From positions 2,418,001 to 2,482,000 of the forward strand of contig OY730171.1 of assembly GCA_963422465.1 (NCBI GenBank): a stretch of DNA of 64,000 nt, given 5' to 3'. Origin of the DNA: Lichina pygmaea. Its lineage: Eukaryota; Ascomycota; Lichinomycetes; Lichinales; Lichinaceae. The stretch's first letter is position 1. Each line of letters opens with the position of its first letter. Of the stretch, positions 1 to 13,057 are shown one piece after another. The notes under the pieces were generated by a model. That model was given only the letters and a program-made list of their open reading frames with translations. It had not been told where the DNA came from and made no database searches. Position numbers and translations under genes: made by a program.

Positions 1-3000
1 GCAAATCCTAGGAAGGCTTGTACTTCCTTAACTGATATCAACATTGGCTATTGTTAAATCACTTTGATTTTCTCAGAGTCAATCTTGATCCCTTTGATTC
101 CTATGATGTATCTGAGGAATTCAACTTCCAGTTTGTTGAACTTGTATTTCTTCAGGTTGAGCTTGAGCCCTGCCTTTTGTAGACATTGTAGAATATCCTT
201 CACATGTTTGGTATGTTCCTGTTGTGTGTTCAAGTAGACAAGAATGTTGTCCAAGTAGGTGATAGCTGTTTAGTCCAGGTGTACTCTGATGATGTTGTTG
301 ATCAATGCTTGACATGTTGCTGGTGTGTTTATAAGTCCAAATAGCATAACCAGATACTTGTAGTGTCTGTATCAGGTTCTGAAGGCTGTCTTCCATTCTT
401 CTCCTTCTTTCATGCGTATCAGGTTGTATGCTTCTTTCAAGTCCAGCTTGGTGAAGATTGTAGCTTGGCTGATCCTGTCTCACAATTTGTTCACATTTGG
501 CAATAGATATCAGTTCTTGATAGTAATGTTGTTGAGTTTCCTGTAGTCCACACAAAGTCAAAGACTTCTGTCTTTCTTTGGTGCAAATAGTATTGGGTAT
601 CCTGCTGGCAATTGAGATTCTCAAATAAAACCCTTTTTCAGGTTTTCCTCCAGGTACTCGCGAAGTACTTGGAGCTCTTTCTCTGATAACTGGTAAATTG
701 GTCCAAATCCTGGCTCTGTCCCTGGTTGCAACTTGATCTCATGATCCCAAGGTTGGTGCTTAGGCAACACTGCTGTTGTTGTCTCTTCCTGAAAGAGGTT
801 ATCATACCCAGGTCAGTACTCTTCAGAGATCTCCAGAGGGTTAACAACTTCCTCTCTCTTCATCTCTGACTGTTTGGCCACCTGGTTCTGGGGTGTGCCT
901 GTCAAGGCAGACCTCTTCTCTTGAGAGTTGTCCTTTCTGTCAGTGAGATTCCACTGAGGACTTCTTCCCTCATCTGTCCACACCTTCTGCGGCTGGTAAC
1001 AGGTCTGAGCTATGTTGTTAGTGCAGTTCCTAAACGTGAGTACTCCTGTCTTCCAGTTAACAACTGGGTTGTGCTTCTTTAGCCAAGGCATCTCCAAATA
1101 GATATCCTGAGTGGCCAACTCAACAATATCAAGGTGGATTCTTTCAGTATAGTGTCTGGTAACTGTTTCTATTGGCTGCGTCTCATGGCAGACTAGCTCT
1201 GTCTGTCTATTTGCCATCGCGAGCTGATAGGGCTACTGCTTGCATCTTCTTCCAGTGCTGAGGGTGTTGTAAAGTTATCTCAAAATGTAGTTTCCACTGG
1301 CTCCAGAGTCAACAAGTGTGTATGTCTGTACTGGCGTGTTGGCGTGTAGTGACACAGGCAATCACAGGTGCTTTGCGTTGCTAGGAGTCATGTTATTGAG
1401 CTCCTGATGTCACCCCTTGACAAGGGAGTTCAGTCTTTTCCTGATTGAAGTGTTCTTCCACTGACTGGGCAATAAGTCCAGCTATTCCTATCAGTTCTGA
1501 GGAATCTGTTCATGAATTTGTCTTGCTGATGCTTGTCATATCCAGGCTTGAGGCAGTACTGCCAATTGTGGACGTAGCAGTTGTGGTTGTTGCCTTGCTG
1601 TAGGAACATGAGGTGTTTGTGCCAATCATGTGTGTGCCCAGAGAATGTGGTGTGTTGGTGTTTGTCCCAAAGGTGGATCTCACACACATCCTTCTCACAA
1701 TTGACCTAATGCTTGTGGCAGGTGGTGTAGTAGGGTGAATGTCCTCTGTACCTTTGTAGTTGTTTGTGGTAGGTGCAGTAGTGCTTTGTGCAAAACCTCC
1801 ACTGTAGTTCACTGTGCTGTAGGTTTCATGGGTCCATGCTGTAAGCATAGCTTCCTTGTGGTATTTCTTCTTTGAAAGACGCGGGTTCATCTCAGTCCCC
1901 ATCAGAGGTGGTTAAGGGCTCCTGTCCCTTATCCTGACCTGTCTGTTCTGGTAGATTCTTGTCTCCTGATGTTGCCAGTTGGTGGGCTACTTCTAATATC
2001 TGATCGTAGTTGTCCTATTGTTCAAGGGATAGCTGAGCCTCTCCTGGTGGGTCCTCTGGCTCAATGACATTCCAGTCTCTGTCAAGTGTATTAAGTTACT
2101 GTCAGTGCACCTTGTTCTTTGAACAACAGTCTTTTGCCATGTGGCCTAGCTTACCACAGGTATAGCACTTCAGTGCTTTCCTCTTCTTGTTGTTCCTCCC
2201 CTTTGTGAACCTTCCCTTGTGGTGGACTGCATCCAGTTCCATGGGTGCACAGCCATATGGGTCATGTGGCAGTGCCTTGTTAGGTGGCTTGTAGTGGTTG
2301 CTCACATACCATGCAGGGTGGCTGTATCCTCTGTTGTGGTGTTTCTCCATCACTCGCTTGAATAGTTTGTCATTGATGTTGATTGCTTGTGTGATGAGCT
2401 TGTCCAGTGTGTTGACCACTTGTCTGTCAAAGGTGATTTCATCCTTCATATTTTCCTTAAGTCTATGTCAGTACATAACCATCAGGGTGTTGTTGTCCCA
2501 GTCAGTCAGTACTGAGTATTGTTTGAACTACGTGGTGTACTCTGCGGCTGAGTGTTGTTGTTTGATGTGCTGGATTATTTGTATAGCCACTTTGTCTTTG
2601 TTAGATAGTCCAAGGATCCTTTTGATCCTGTCCTTGAATCACGTCTATTTTGTCATCTATTCTGACATACTATTGTGGTCTCTGTTTCCTGAGAGATGTT
2701 TGTTGATGTAAGGCTTGATCCATCAATAAGTATTACCTCTTATATAAGTAGTTGCGAAGAGGGGCCACTTTTCCTTAGGCAGCTTTGTCTCTGGTTGGAA
2801 TTGAAAGTAGACTTGGAGTTGCATAAGCCAGTCATCAACCTTACTTCTTTTGCTGTAGAACAGGTCTGACTTGGTGACGCTAATCTTTCCATCTGGGAAG
2901 TTGGGGTTGGTTACTCCTGAGGTACTTATCCTTGAGGGTCTTCAAAGTGTTGTGGTCTGTACTGTACTGTCCTATCTGAGTATAGGATTAGGGTGAGAGG

Positions 3001-3620
3001 TGGAAGGCAGGTTGGTTCTCACAGGAGAGGAGTGTCAAGGAGTGCGAAGGGGTTTGGTGGAATGTGGTAGTGGTGACACCTGATCAATAGCTTTGTACAA
3101 AGGATTATATTAAAGTAGATCTAGTTGTCTGGATCACAACATGAGTTGAAGATGATTGTTCCATAAGAGAACTATCGCCAGACTATATAGTGCTCAGTTT
3201 GTGAGTACAGTGAGCTCTGCTCACTTTGCTCACTCAGTGAGATCAGTGAGCTCTGCTCACTTTGCTCACAGTTCATGCACGCTGCAGCAAGCTGGGTGAG
3301 CTCTGCTCACTTTGCTCACTTGTTTATGCACGCTGCGGCAAGCTGGGTGAGCTCTGCTCACTTTGCTCACTTGTTCATGCACACTGCAGCAAGCTGGGTG
3401 AGCTCTGCTCACTTTGCTCACTGTTCATGCACACTGCGGTGAGCTGGGTGAGCTCTGCTCACTTTGCTCACGCATATACATGCTGCGGCAAGCACCCCCT
3501 GGTTTGTCTTGCCAGTCATGTGACTGGTTCCCGTGTCACACTGTCTGGTACTTCTGTCCAGTATCCTGTCTGCTGCTTTCTGTGAGTATATAAAGACTGT
3601 GTTCCTCCTGGGTCATAACA
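1..3620 (-). mobile_element. Ty3/gypsy element A0 (family A), partial, broken fossil
   Basis: Family-A Ty3/gypsy retrotransposon in reverse orientation. Its 5' LTR is at 2948-3620. The interior follows leftward: Gag with a CCHC knuckle (CYTCGKLGHMAKDC, about 2110-2160), an aspartic-protease region (about 810-1400) and the start of reverse transcriptase down to base 1, where the window cuts it. Protein matches to the two other family-A copies in the window are close. The coding parts are heavily broken (well over ten breaks). Its right end abuts a LINE ORF1 (LINE3), so it appears to be the innermost insertion of the nest. Its LTR carries a different U3 repeat from the other copies. Confidence 0.88.
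2948..3620 (-). repeat. LTR of element A0 with U3 dyad array
   Basis: The inverted LTR begins TGTTGTGGTC and ends GGGTCATAACA on the plus strand, mirroring the TGTTATGACC...CCACAACA ends of the other family-A LTRs. It is 673 bp against about 600 bp for its relatives. The extra length is a tandem array with six copies of a 24-base core starting at 3210, 3246, 3296, 3347, 3398 and 3448. Each core holds GTGAGC-TCT-GCTCAC, a perfect dyad. The array lies directly upstream, in LTR sense, of a TATA-like CTATATAG at 3183-3190. Confidence 0.88.
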
Positions 3621-4885
3621 TTAGACTAGTAGGCTCTCAGGATAGTGATTTGCTTGCTCAGAGATGGGTTGCTGTTCTGGATTATCTGGCAGGTTTTCTC
3701 CAGGTCTTCAGGTTGGATATCTTCTGTTCTGACTCCATGGATCAGAACTGGAAATCTCTTGGGCTGGATGGTTGCTTCCTTTGTGAAGATAGCTGATACC
3801 CAGGCAGGGTTTTTCTCTAGGAAGACTTTAGTCTCTTGGCTTTCTGTGTTAATAAGGATATCCCCTGAAGGAAGTTTTCTTACTGCTCTGACCTGCTTGT
3901 TGTAGGGGCTGGGTAGTCTGTCTTGAAGAGCCTGGAAAAGCTGGATGTGAGTTCTATTAGCTATGTCAGGTGGCTGGATACCAGGATGTACAAGAACTTC
4001 TTTGAGAATTCTTGCAGGTAGAGGGATTTGTGCTGGAATAGATTTTTGGACAGCCTGGGCATATGATAGCTTGGCTTCTTGTTTGTCCAGCCGCTTGTTG
4101 ATATTCTCCAGCTTCTGGAAGATTCTGTTGGTGAGGCCAGTAGAGCTAGACTGGGCTTCTGTAGGGAAGGAGTTTTTTTTGATATTTTCCCAGCTTTTCA
4201 GAATGGATTCTGGGACTGGTTGAGTTTTGATCCAGAAGTCTACTAGTTTGTAGTCACTCTGGGGAGGTGGTTGGGGGATAGGAGGGCTGGACTGGGTGCT
4301 AGCCAGACTGGGAGCTGGTTGGGAGAGTATAGCTGGTGTAGCTCTGGTGTTACTTTCTGAAAAGGTGGGTTTTTTCTTCTTGGAAGCTATGTTAGAGATT
4401 GTTTGGCACAGGTTGGGTGTTTCCTGTCTGCAGAGTACTGCCAGAAAGAAGAGTCACCTGGTTTCCCAGCAGTAATAATCTAGTCCTGGGACCAATCCCC
4501 AAGACTAGACTTTCCTGGGCAGCTTTTTCCAACTAAGCTCTGGGCAAAGCTAGAAGTATTAACCTAGACTAGGGACCAGACCCTCTATCAAGACTTTCCT
4601 TGAGCCAAAGACTCTGCTAGCTCCATTATCAGTCAGACTCTAACTATTCCTCTTATCCTAAGACTCTCTCTCTCTGGTTGTGGGTAGATTGCTGGTTGTT
4701 GAAGAAGAAGATCGTGGATTCAAGATCACAACTTTTGACAAACAGGTGTGATTCTCAAAGGTGATGGGTTTTCACCTTAAGGTTTGGGTGGTTTCAGAGA
4801 GGAACTCAGCTGTTTTCCAGAACATATGACAAATTATGGTGTTTGTCAAAAATGATGGTCCTTGAAGAACGTGGTTCTGGGAACA
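3621..4885 (-). mobile_element. LINE3: Tad-type non-LTR element, 5' UTR and ORF1 part
   Basis: On the minus strand an ORF runs uninterrupted from about 4440 to 3621 and reads as a Tad-clade ORF1 (Gag-like) protein. It has a proline/serine-rich N-terminus, a short coiled stretch (NRIFQKLENINKRLDKQEAK) and the conserved module containing PARILKEVLVHPG, LPSGDILINTESQE and FPVLIHGVRTED. About 400 bp on the right (4450-4885) have no long ORF and are probably its 5' UTR. The rest of ORF1 and ORF2 is missing because A0 lies at 3620. The open ORF1 suggests a young or selected copy. The right end, where gypsy C begins, is approximate. Confidence 0.75.
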
Positions 4886-7800
4886 GTTGTGTAGTGGTCC
4901 TCCGACAATACCTGGACATATTTGTCACTGCTTATATTGATGATGTCTTGGTATACACCAATGGAACCTTGGAGGAGTATAAACAGCATGTCAAAACAAT
5001 CCTACATACACTCCAGAAAGCAGGCATGAGGTTACACCTTGATAAAAGTGTTTTCCACACAAAAGAAGTGGAATATTTAGGGTCGATCCTGACAACAGAA
5101 GGAATCTGAATAGATGACACAAAGACAGCAGCAGTACAAGACTGGCCAACACCCAAAAACCTCAAAGAAGTACAATCCTTCCTAGGATTTGCAAACTTCT
5201 ACTGATGATTCATCAAGGACTACTCAAGAACAGCAGCAGCCTTGACAGAGTTAACCAGAAAGAACAAATCTTTCAGGTGGGGGGAGAGCCAACAAGTGGC
5301 CTTCCAGGAGTTGAAGGATAAATTCATCTCCACACTCATTTTGGCATCATTTGATCCCAAGAAAAGGATCATTCTGGAAACTGATGCCTCGGACCAAGCA
5401 TTGGGATCCTGCTTGTGTCAACCAGACGCTGACAACCGCTTACACCCTGTCGCGTATCAATCAAGAAAGTTCTCTGGCCCAGAACTGAGGTACGATGTTC
5501 ACGACAAAGAGTTGCTAGCAATCGTCGACACATTCCAAGAATGGAGGCCTTACTTGGAAGAGGCAAAATACACGGTAGACGTGTACTCAGACCACAAGAA
5601 CTTAGCTTACTTCACAACAACAAAGAAGCTAAACTGATGACAAGTTTGATGGGCAGAGTTGTTAGCATCATACAACTTCCAAATCCTCTACCGGAAGGGC
5701 ACTGAAAATGCTTGAGCGGACGCTCTCAGCAGGCGACCAGACCTGATGGACAAGAAAACAACAGAGGAACACCCAATCCTAGCAACAAAAGGATGAACCC
5801 TAGTCTATGCCCAACCCCAACTGGCAACAACAGAAACAAAGAGTCCACTCCTTACCCTTGGCCACAAGATGGCAAACAAAAAGGAAATTGTGCCAGAAAG
5901 AGCACAAGAGGAGGTGATCCGGAGGCACCATGACAGGCTTTTGCACAGACACCCCGGGTGAGATAAAACCTTGGAGAAAATCCAAAGGAACTACCACTTT
6001 GATGGAATGAAGTGCAAGGTGACAGAGTTCATCCACAACTGTGAACAGTGCACGAAGAACAAGCTATCAAGACATAAGCCCTATGGGCAGGCACAGCAAA
6101 TAGACCTACCCAAGGCACCATGGGAAACTATCATGATGGATTTCATAGTCAAGTTGCCAAAGTCAACAGACCCAGCAACAAAGGTGGTATACGATAGCAT
6201 TTTGGTGGTTGTTGACAAGCTCACCAAATACACCCACCTGGTCCTGTGGAAAAAGTCAGGAACTGCGAACAAACTTGCGAGTGTCCTACTCAAAGAGCTG
6301 GTAAGCTACCGAGGGCTACCAAAGACAATCATCTCAGATCAAGACAAACTCTTCACCTTGAAATTCTGGAACACGTGGACAAGGCAACTTGGCATTGATA
6401 CAAGGATGTCAACAGCCTACCACCCACAAACTGACAGACAAACTGAGCAGACAAACCAGACAATGGAGCAGTATCTACAACACTACATCAACCACCAGCA
6501 GGATAACTGGGTGGAACTGCTACCAATAGCCCAGTTTGTGTACAACAACCAGCAACACAGTGTGACAGGGACAACACTGTTCTTTGCGAACTACAGAAGA
6601 AACCCCTGATGGCAGGCAACAGCAGGAGGCAATATTGTCAATGTTGATAAACTTGCTGCTATGCACAAGATAATGAAAACAACAATTGACTGTGCCCAGA
6701 ACACTACCACCCGCTGATTACACAACAAAAGGTTGAAGGGACCAACCCTGGAAAGGGGGGATAAGATCTACCTATCAACAAAAACCTGCGCTCAAAGTGA
6801 CTGAGCAAAAAGCTGGACCACGTACAAATCAGACCATTCAAAATTGAGAAGCACACTGGGAAAGTCAACTATCAACTGAGACTACCACGAAAAGCAAGGA
6901 TACACTGAGTATTCCACGTCTCGCTGCTTGAACCAGCACCCAGCGACGCAGAGATCAAGACAGAATAGAACTTCAAGAATAACAAAGAAGAGTACAATGT
7001 CAAAAGAATCCTGGATAGTCGGAGAGACAGACAGAAAACTGAGTACCTGGTGAAGTGGTTAGGATTTGATGAACAGGAGAATTTGTGGGAACCAACCGAA
7101 AACTTCAGCTCTGCGATGAACCAGAAGCTGGTGGATTACCACCAAGCAAACCCGCAGTGACTAGGTCTGACAGGGACAATAGCTCAAGAGAAGCCAAAGT
7201 CTCTGAAGAGAAGATGTCCTCAAAGGACAGCGGAGCAGCAGTCTGACTGGCCTCCTGTTCGCAGATAACACGGAGAGCCTCTTGTTCCTGAGCATCAAGG
7301 GACTCTTGATCCTTGATGGCTGACAGCTCACAACAGATGGCATCAGCCTTCTTCTGTAAGATGACCCAGCTGCCGGCGGAGGTGGATCTGCCGGGGAAGC
7401 AACTTTGACAATTGGTCATCAGTCTTCTGCAGCTGAGCCTTGAGCTGCTCGCACTTAAGTTCCATCTTCTTCCATTCTGATTCTGAGAGATGAAGGTCAC
7501 AGTGACAACCCTTCTTGATGCACTGATGACAAAAACACAATGCAGAACTCACAACACACTTGGTGTAGTCATGACAACAAGCACCGCATGTGATTTTCAA
7601 TTCCTTGTCTATTTTGCCAATGCGACAAGAGAGAAAACTGCGACAACAAGTACAAGTTGTCTGATCTTGGTTCATGACAAAAGAGGAGCAGGAGCTAAGC
7701 GAGGAGCTTGTCCACACAAAAGGATGATACCCCTTGGAGGAGACCCCCCCTCTAGAGCATCTGTATAAAGACCACCCCAAGAGTCCAGAGGGATTAGCTC

Positions 7801-7956
7801 TCCAGGCTGAACACAACACGCACACATTGTACTGAGACAATAGTACAGAGAGAGTTACTTATCTGTCTATTTCTCTACCGAGTCCCTGTCTAGAATCCGC
7901 CCTGCAAAGCAACAGACTGTACCGGTTTCTGTGTGAACCCGGCCTGGCCTTTAACA
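4886..7956 (+). mobile_element. Ty3/gypsy element C, 5' part missing, broken fossil
   Basis: A second Ty3/gypsy family. In order it shows the end of reverse transcriptase (AYIDDVLVYTNG at about 4935), RNase H (ETDASDQALGSCLCQ, about 5380), a zinc-binding integrase N-terminus (CEQCTKNK, about 6045), the integrase core (about 6110-6610, including TAYHPQTDRQTEQTNQ) and a chromodomain (EYLVKWLGFDEQENLWEP, about 7035-7100). An antisense ORF follows at about 7180-7680. A probable 3' LTR starts near 7709 and ends CTTTAACA at 7956. The left end is replaced by LINE3. At 7957 family-A Gag sequence begins abruptly, as expected for an insertion of C into A1. It is broken, with about ten breaks or more. 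Confidence 0.82.
7180..7680 (-). other. Antisense zinc-knuckle-like ORF region in element C
   Basis: A minus-strand ORF lies between the chromodomain and the probable 3' LTR of C. It begins near 7675 (MNQDQTTCTCC) and has repeated Cys pairs (CTCC, CGACC, CHQC, CHC) followed by a heptad-like helix (MELKCEQLKAQLQKTDDQL). It is the counterpart of the antisense ORF of family A, though the sequence is very diverged. Confidence 0.6.
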
Positions 7957-9660
7957 CCACTACAAGCCGCCTAACAAGACACCACCACATGATCTATATG
8001 GCTATGCACCTATGGAACTGGATGCAGTCCACTACAGAGGAAGGTTCACAAAAGGAAGGAACAACAAAAAAAGGAAAGCACTGAAGTGCTATGCCTGTGG
8101 CAAGCTAGGCCACATGGCGAAAGACTGTTGTTCAAAGAACAAGGTGCACTGACAGCAACTTAATATGCTTGACAGAGACTGGAACATCATCAAGCCAGAA
8201 GACCCACCAGGAGAGGTCCAGCTATCCCTTGAACAATAGGATGATTATGATCAAACACTTGAAGTAGCCCACCAACTAGCAACATCAGGAGGCAAGGACC
8301 TACCAGAACAGATAGGTCAGGACAAAGGACAGGAGCTCTTAACCACCTCTGATGGGGACTGAGACAAACCTGTGTCTATCAAAGAAGAAATACCACAAGA
8401 AAGCTATGCTTACAGCATAGACTCACAAAACTTACAGCACAGTGAACTACAGTGGAGGTTTTGCACAAAACACTACTGCACCTACCACAAACAACTACAA
8501 AGGTACAGAGGACATTCACCCTACCACACCACCTGCCACAAGTATTGGGTCAATTGCAAGAAGGATGTGTGTGAGATCCACCTTTGGGACAAACACAAAC
8601 ACACCGCATTCCCCAGGCACACACATGATTAGCACAAACACCTCATGTTCCTACAGCAAGACAACAACAACAACTGCTACGTCAACAATTGGCAGTACTG
8701 CCTTAAACCCAGATGTGACAAGCATCAGCAAGACAAATTCATGAACAGATTCCTCAGGACTGATGGGAATGGCTGGACCTATTGCCCAGTCAGTGGAAAA
8801 ACACTTCAATCAGGAAAAGACTGAACTCCCCTGTCAAGAGGTGATATTGGGAGCTCAACCACATGACTCCTAGCAACACAAAGTACCTGCGATTGCCTGT
8901 GTCACTACACACCAACACACCAGTACAGACATATGCACTTGCTGATTCTGGAGCCAGCGGAAACTACATTTCAAGACAACTTTACAACACCCTCAGCACT
9001 GGAAAGAAACACAAGCAGCAGCCCTACCAGCTTGTGATGGCAAATAGACAGACAGAGCTAGTCTGCCATGAAACACAGCCAATGGAAATAGTCACCGGAC
9101 ACCATGCTGAAAGGATCCACCTTGATATTGTCAAGTTGGCCACTCAGGATATCTATTTGGGGATGCCTTGGCTAAAGAAGTACAACCCAGTTGTTAACTG
9201 GAGGACAGGAGTACTCACGTTTAGGAACTGCACTAACAACACAGATCAGACCTGTTACCAGCCGCAGAAGGCATAGACAGATGAGGGAAGGAGTCCTCAG
9301 TGGAACCTCACTGACAGAAAGGACAACTCTCAAGAGAAGAGGTCTGCCTTGACAGGCACACTCTAGAACCAGGTAGTCAAACAGTCAGAGATGAAGAGAG
9401 AGGAAGTTGTTAACTCTCTGGAGATCTCTGAAAAGTACTGACCTGAGTATGATAACCTCTTTCAGGAAGAGACAACAACAGCAGTGTTGTCTAAGCACCA
9501 ACCTTGGGATTATGAGATCAAGTTGCAACCAGGGACAGAGCCAGGATTTAGACCAATTTACCAGTTATCAGAGAAAGAGCTCCAAGTACTTCACAAGTAC
9601 CTGGAGGAAAACCTGAAAAAGAGTTTCATTCAAGAATCTTAATTGCCAGCAGGATACCTG

Positions 9661-9676
9661 ATACTATTTGCACCAA
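9661..9676 (+). repeat. 16-bp target-site duplication of LINE1, left copy
   Basis: ATACTATTTGCACCAA occurs here and again at 13058-13073, exactly bracketing LINE1. The host sequence (reverse transcriptase of A1) reads continuously across one copy. Confidence 0.95.
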
Positions 9677-12600
9677 TGTGCAAAAAAGCCAATCAGTCCA
9701 AGAGCTACTGCTAGCAACCTCAGCTCTCCAAGAGGTGGACATTATTGCACTTCAAGAGCCCTGGAAAAACCCTCACCTAGAAACAAGCACTTCAACTGTT
9801 TTCTCTTCCTTTCTTCCTCTCTACTGTTCAGAGATTGGCAGAACACTTTTTCTTATTAATAAAAATCTGAAACTCTCTTCTCTTCATCCTACCTTCTGGA
9901 ATAAAGACTTTGTTTCTCTTGAAATCTACTTGGAAAACTCTCCTACTTCTCTTTGAGTACATAATCTCTACTTCACCCCATCAAGTCAAGAAAACTACAC
10001 AGAGGTATCAGAAGCTTTTCTCTGTTTACTCCAAAATACTTTACAAGAACAAGGACAACATATTCTTCTCACAGACTCAAATCTTCACCACCCAGACTAG
10101 TCAAAGAAGAGAAGACTGTACTCTGAGACTGCAAACAAGTTTCAAGACCTAATGAAAGATTTAAATCTGGATTTAGCTATTGCACTTTTCACCCCTACCA
10201 GAGCAAGATCTCTTTCTGAAAAACCATGTTCTTCTATTGATCTGTCTTTTATTTCTTCTTCTCTTTCTAACTCTCTGATTTTCTCCAAAGTGGCTCTTCA
10301 GTTCTTTCATAGGTCTGACCACAGACCTGTACTAACCTGCCTGGACCTGGATCCTCCAAGGAAAATCTGGAAACAAGAAAGAAACTGGAGAACACTGGAC
10401 TCAAACCTTGCAAGAGTAGAGTGTGAGAAGCTACACCTGCCCTTCCACTTCCAAGACAAATATGAAGTGGATGAGTACTTGGAGTATCTTGACAACTTTC
10501 TCCAAGAAATAGCAAGCAAATCCACACAGCTCCAGAAGCAATCTGGCCACTCAGTCCCCTGGTGGAATCAAGAGATCCAAAACAAGGTTAAAGAGGAAAG
10601 AAGAGTAAGAAGAAAAGTGCAAAAAAGACAAGCAAGTCAAGAGGAACTTGAGCAAGCAACTAAGCTCAAGAAAAAGGCAGTCAGAGATGGAAAACAGAAC
10701 ACTTTCAGACACCAAATCCATGAGCTGGCCAGCTCTTCAAAGTTCTGGAAGCTTGCAAAGTGGGGAAAGTCCAAAGCCAACAAGACTCCTGATCTTCCTC
10801 TGGTTCCTGACCTGGAAACACAAGAAGGAATAGCCAAAACCTTTGAGGAAAAGACTAAAGCCTTCTCACAGCAGTTCTTTCCAAAAGCTCTAGTTCCAGA
10901 ACCAGGCTCAGAAAGCTCCCAGACTATCTCTGAGATACAGCTCTCCCAGGAGGTAACATGTGAAGAAGTGGAGCAAATTCTGGCCAAGAAGAAACCTTTC
11001 ACAGCAGGAGGGAGAGATAAGCTGCCAAATGGATTTCTGAGAGCTCTGGGGTCTAGGTTCTGCCAAGCTCTAGCTATTCTGACTTCAACATGCTGGAAAC
11101 TGGAGTACTTCCCTGAAAGATTTAAGAGTGCAAAAACAGTCTGCTTGAGGAAACCTGGCAAGGGAACCTACAATCAAGCTAAAGCCTGGCACTCTATAGC
11201 TCTGCTAAACACAACAGGCAAGCTGATGGAAGCTATTGCTGCAGCCAGACTAAGCAAGATAGCAGAAGAAGCTGGACTATTGCCAGATATCCAGATAGGC
11301 TTTAGGAAAGGAAGATCCACAGAAGCAGCACTTTTCCTTCTAACCTCCCAAGTGGAAAAAGTCTGGAAGGAAGGCATGGTTGCATCCCTACTCTCACTGG
11401 ATATCTCAAGAGCCTATGACAGAGTTCTCCCCAAGATACTACAGCAAATTCTGAAAAGAAAAGGAATACCTGCCTGGCTAGCTTTCTGGATCTACTCCTT
11501 CTGTGATAAGCACTCTACCACTCTTGTCTTTGATGATTCTGAGTCTTGTTCAATTCCTATTCATTGTGGAGTTTCTCAAGGTTCTCCATTATCCCCTATT
11601 CTTTTTCTATTCTACATTTCTGAATTGCATGAGACTGTGCATACTCCCTCTTCTGGTGTATCTGCCCTGGGGTTTGCAGATGATACAAATCTGCTTGCTT
11701 TTGGTCACTCCTTGAAAAGTAACCTTCTGAAGTTAAAGAACACACACCTCAAATGTCTATCATGGGCTGCAAGACATGGAATAGTCTTCTCTCCTGAGAA
11801 ATATGAAATACTTCATTTTTCCAGAAGAAGATCAGACAATCTTCAGCTCAAGCTCAGACTGGGGAATGTGATTCTCAAACCAAAAGAAGAAGTGTGAGTA
11901 CTTGGAGTGTACCTAGATGCAAAGCTCCACTGGCGCAAACACCAGAGGATTATTCTTCAAAAAGCACAGAAAGCACTCTCTTCTCTTTCTAGAACTTCCT
12001 ATTCTACTTGGGGCTTTCCAGTTCACACATCACGTCTGGTGTACACTGCTATACTGAGATCTCTACTGAGCTATGCAGTGGGGATCTGGTTTAACCCTCT
12101 AAGAAAATCCTCCAATATCTCTTCTCTTGTTTCATTTCAAAACAGATGCCTAAGACTTATTGGGGGTGCTTTCAAAGCCACTTCTTCTTTTCTATTAGAG
12201 AGTGAGCTTTTTCTTCTACCTCTAGACCTCTACTTTAAATTTCGCACTGCCTGTTTTCTTTCTTCTATTCAAAACTCCCCTCTCAAATACTTTCTTGACA
12301 GTATCTTTTCCACTATTTCCAGCTATGCCTCTCTCTTGAAGAAACCTTTAAAGGAATCCCCAACTATCTCTCCTAAGTGGAAATTCACTTGGTTAAGTCA
12401 AATAACTACTAACCAGGCTAGTTCAAAGAAAGAACTACAAAAGCTCTTTACTAAAGAGTGGGAAGACCAATGGGAAGAGAAGAAAACAAGAAGCTATCCA
12501 GACTGGCAGACTTTCTGTCAAAAGCCACACAAAAACAATCTGAAGCTCTACAAAGAGTTACAGAAAGCTGAGGCAAGTCTGCTACTGCAAATCAGGACTG

Positions 12601-13057
12601 GAAGAATTGGTCTGGCAAGTTTTCTTTTCAGAGCTGGAGTTCCTGACTTCCCTACCCCACTATGTGTGTGTGGCCAAGCAGAAGAAACTGCAAAACATAT
12701 CACCTCTTCATACTCTCTTTATTCAAGACAAAGACAACAAGTCTTTTTTAATCCCCAAGACTTCACCACTATTATTTCAAACCCAGAGCTACTACAGAAG
12801 TTCTTGTACTGGTTTATGTCTTTGAAAAGACTAAACCAGTTTAATCTAGCTTTCAAACTCCACTATTCCCAATCCAATACCTAGATTCTCTTCTCTTACC
12901 AGAAACTTCAAGATTCCTTTTGTTACATTCCCTAGTCACACCCTGCCTTCAGTTTTTATCTCTTCAAAGGTTTTCTGAAGGAGTTCACTATTAGCTAGAA
13001 GATCTGCATAGCTGTAAAGCTACTACCAGTGTAAGAATCAAATAAAATAAAATAAAA
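9677..13057 (+). mobile_element. LINE1: Tad-type non-LTR retrotransposon, ORF2
   Basis: A 5'-truncated Tad-clade LINE inserted in A1. One reading frame from 9678 to 12884 encodes ORF2. It begins with an AP-type endonuclease (IIALQEPWKN near 9750; DLSFISSSLSN; RSDHRPVLTC), followed by reverse transcriptase (PFTAGGRDKLPNGFLRAL; GFRKGRSTEAALFLLTSQ; GFADDTNLLAF) and a C-terminal knuckle region (LASFLFRAGVPDF, CVCGQAEETAKH). The frame has three stops: TGA at 9954, TAG at 10098 and TGA at 11895. Each can be explained by one C-to-T (or G-to-A) transition. The last knuckle cysteine seen in LINE2 is serine here. The tail is (AATAAA)-like rather than pure poly(A). ORF1 is absent. Confidence 0.93.
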
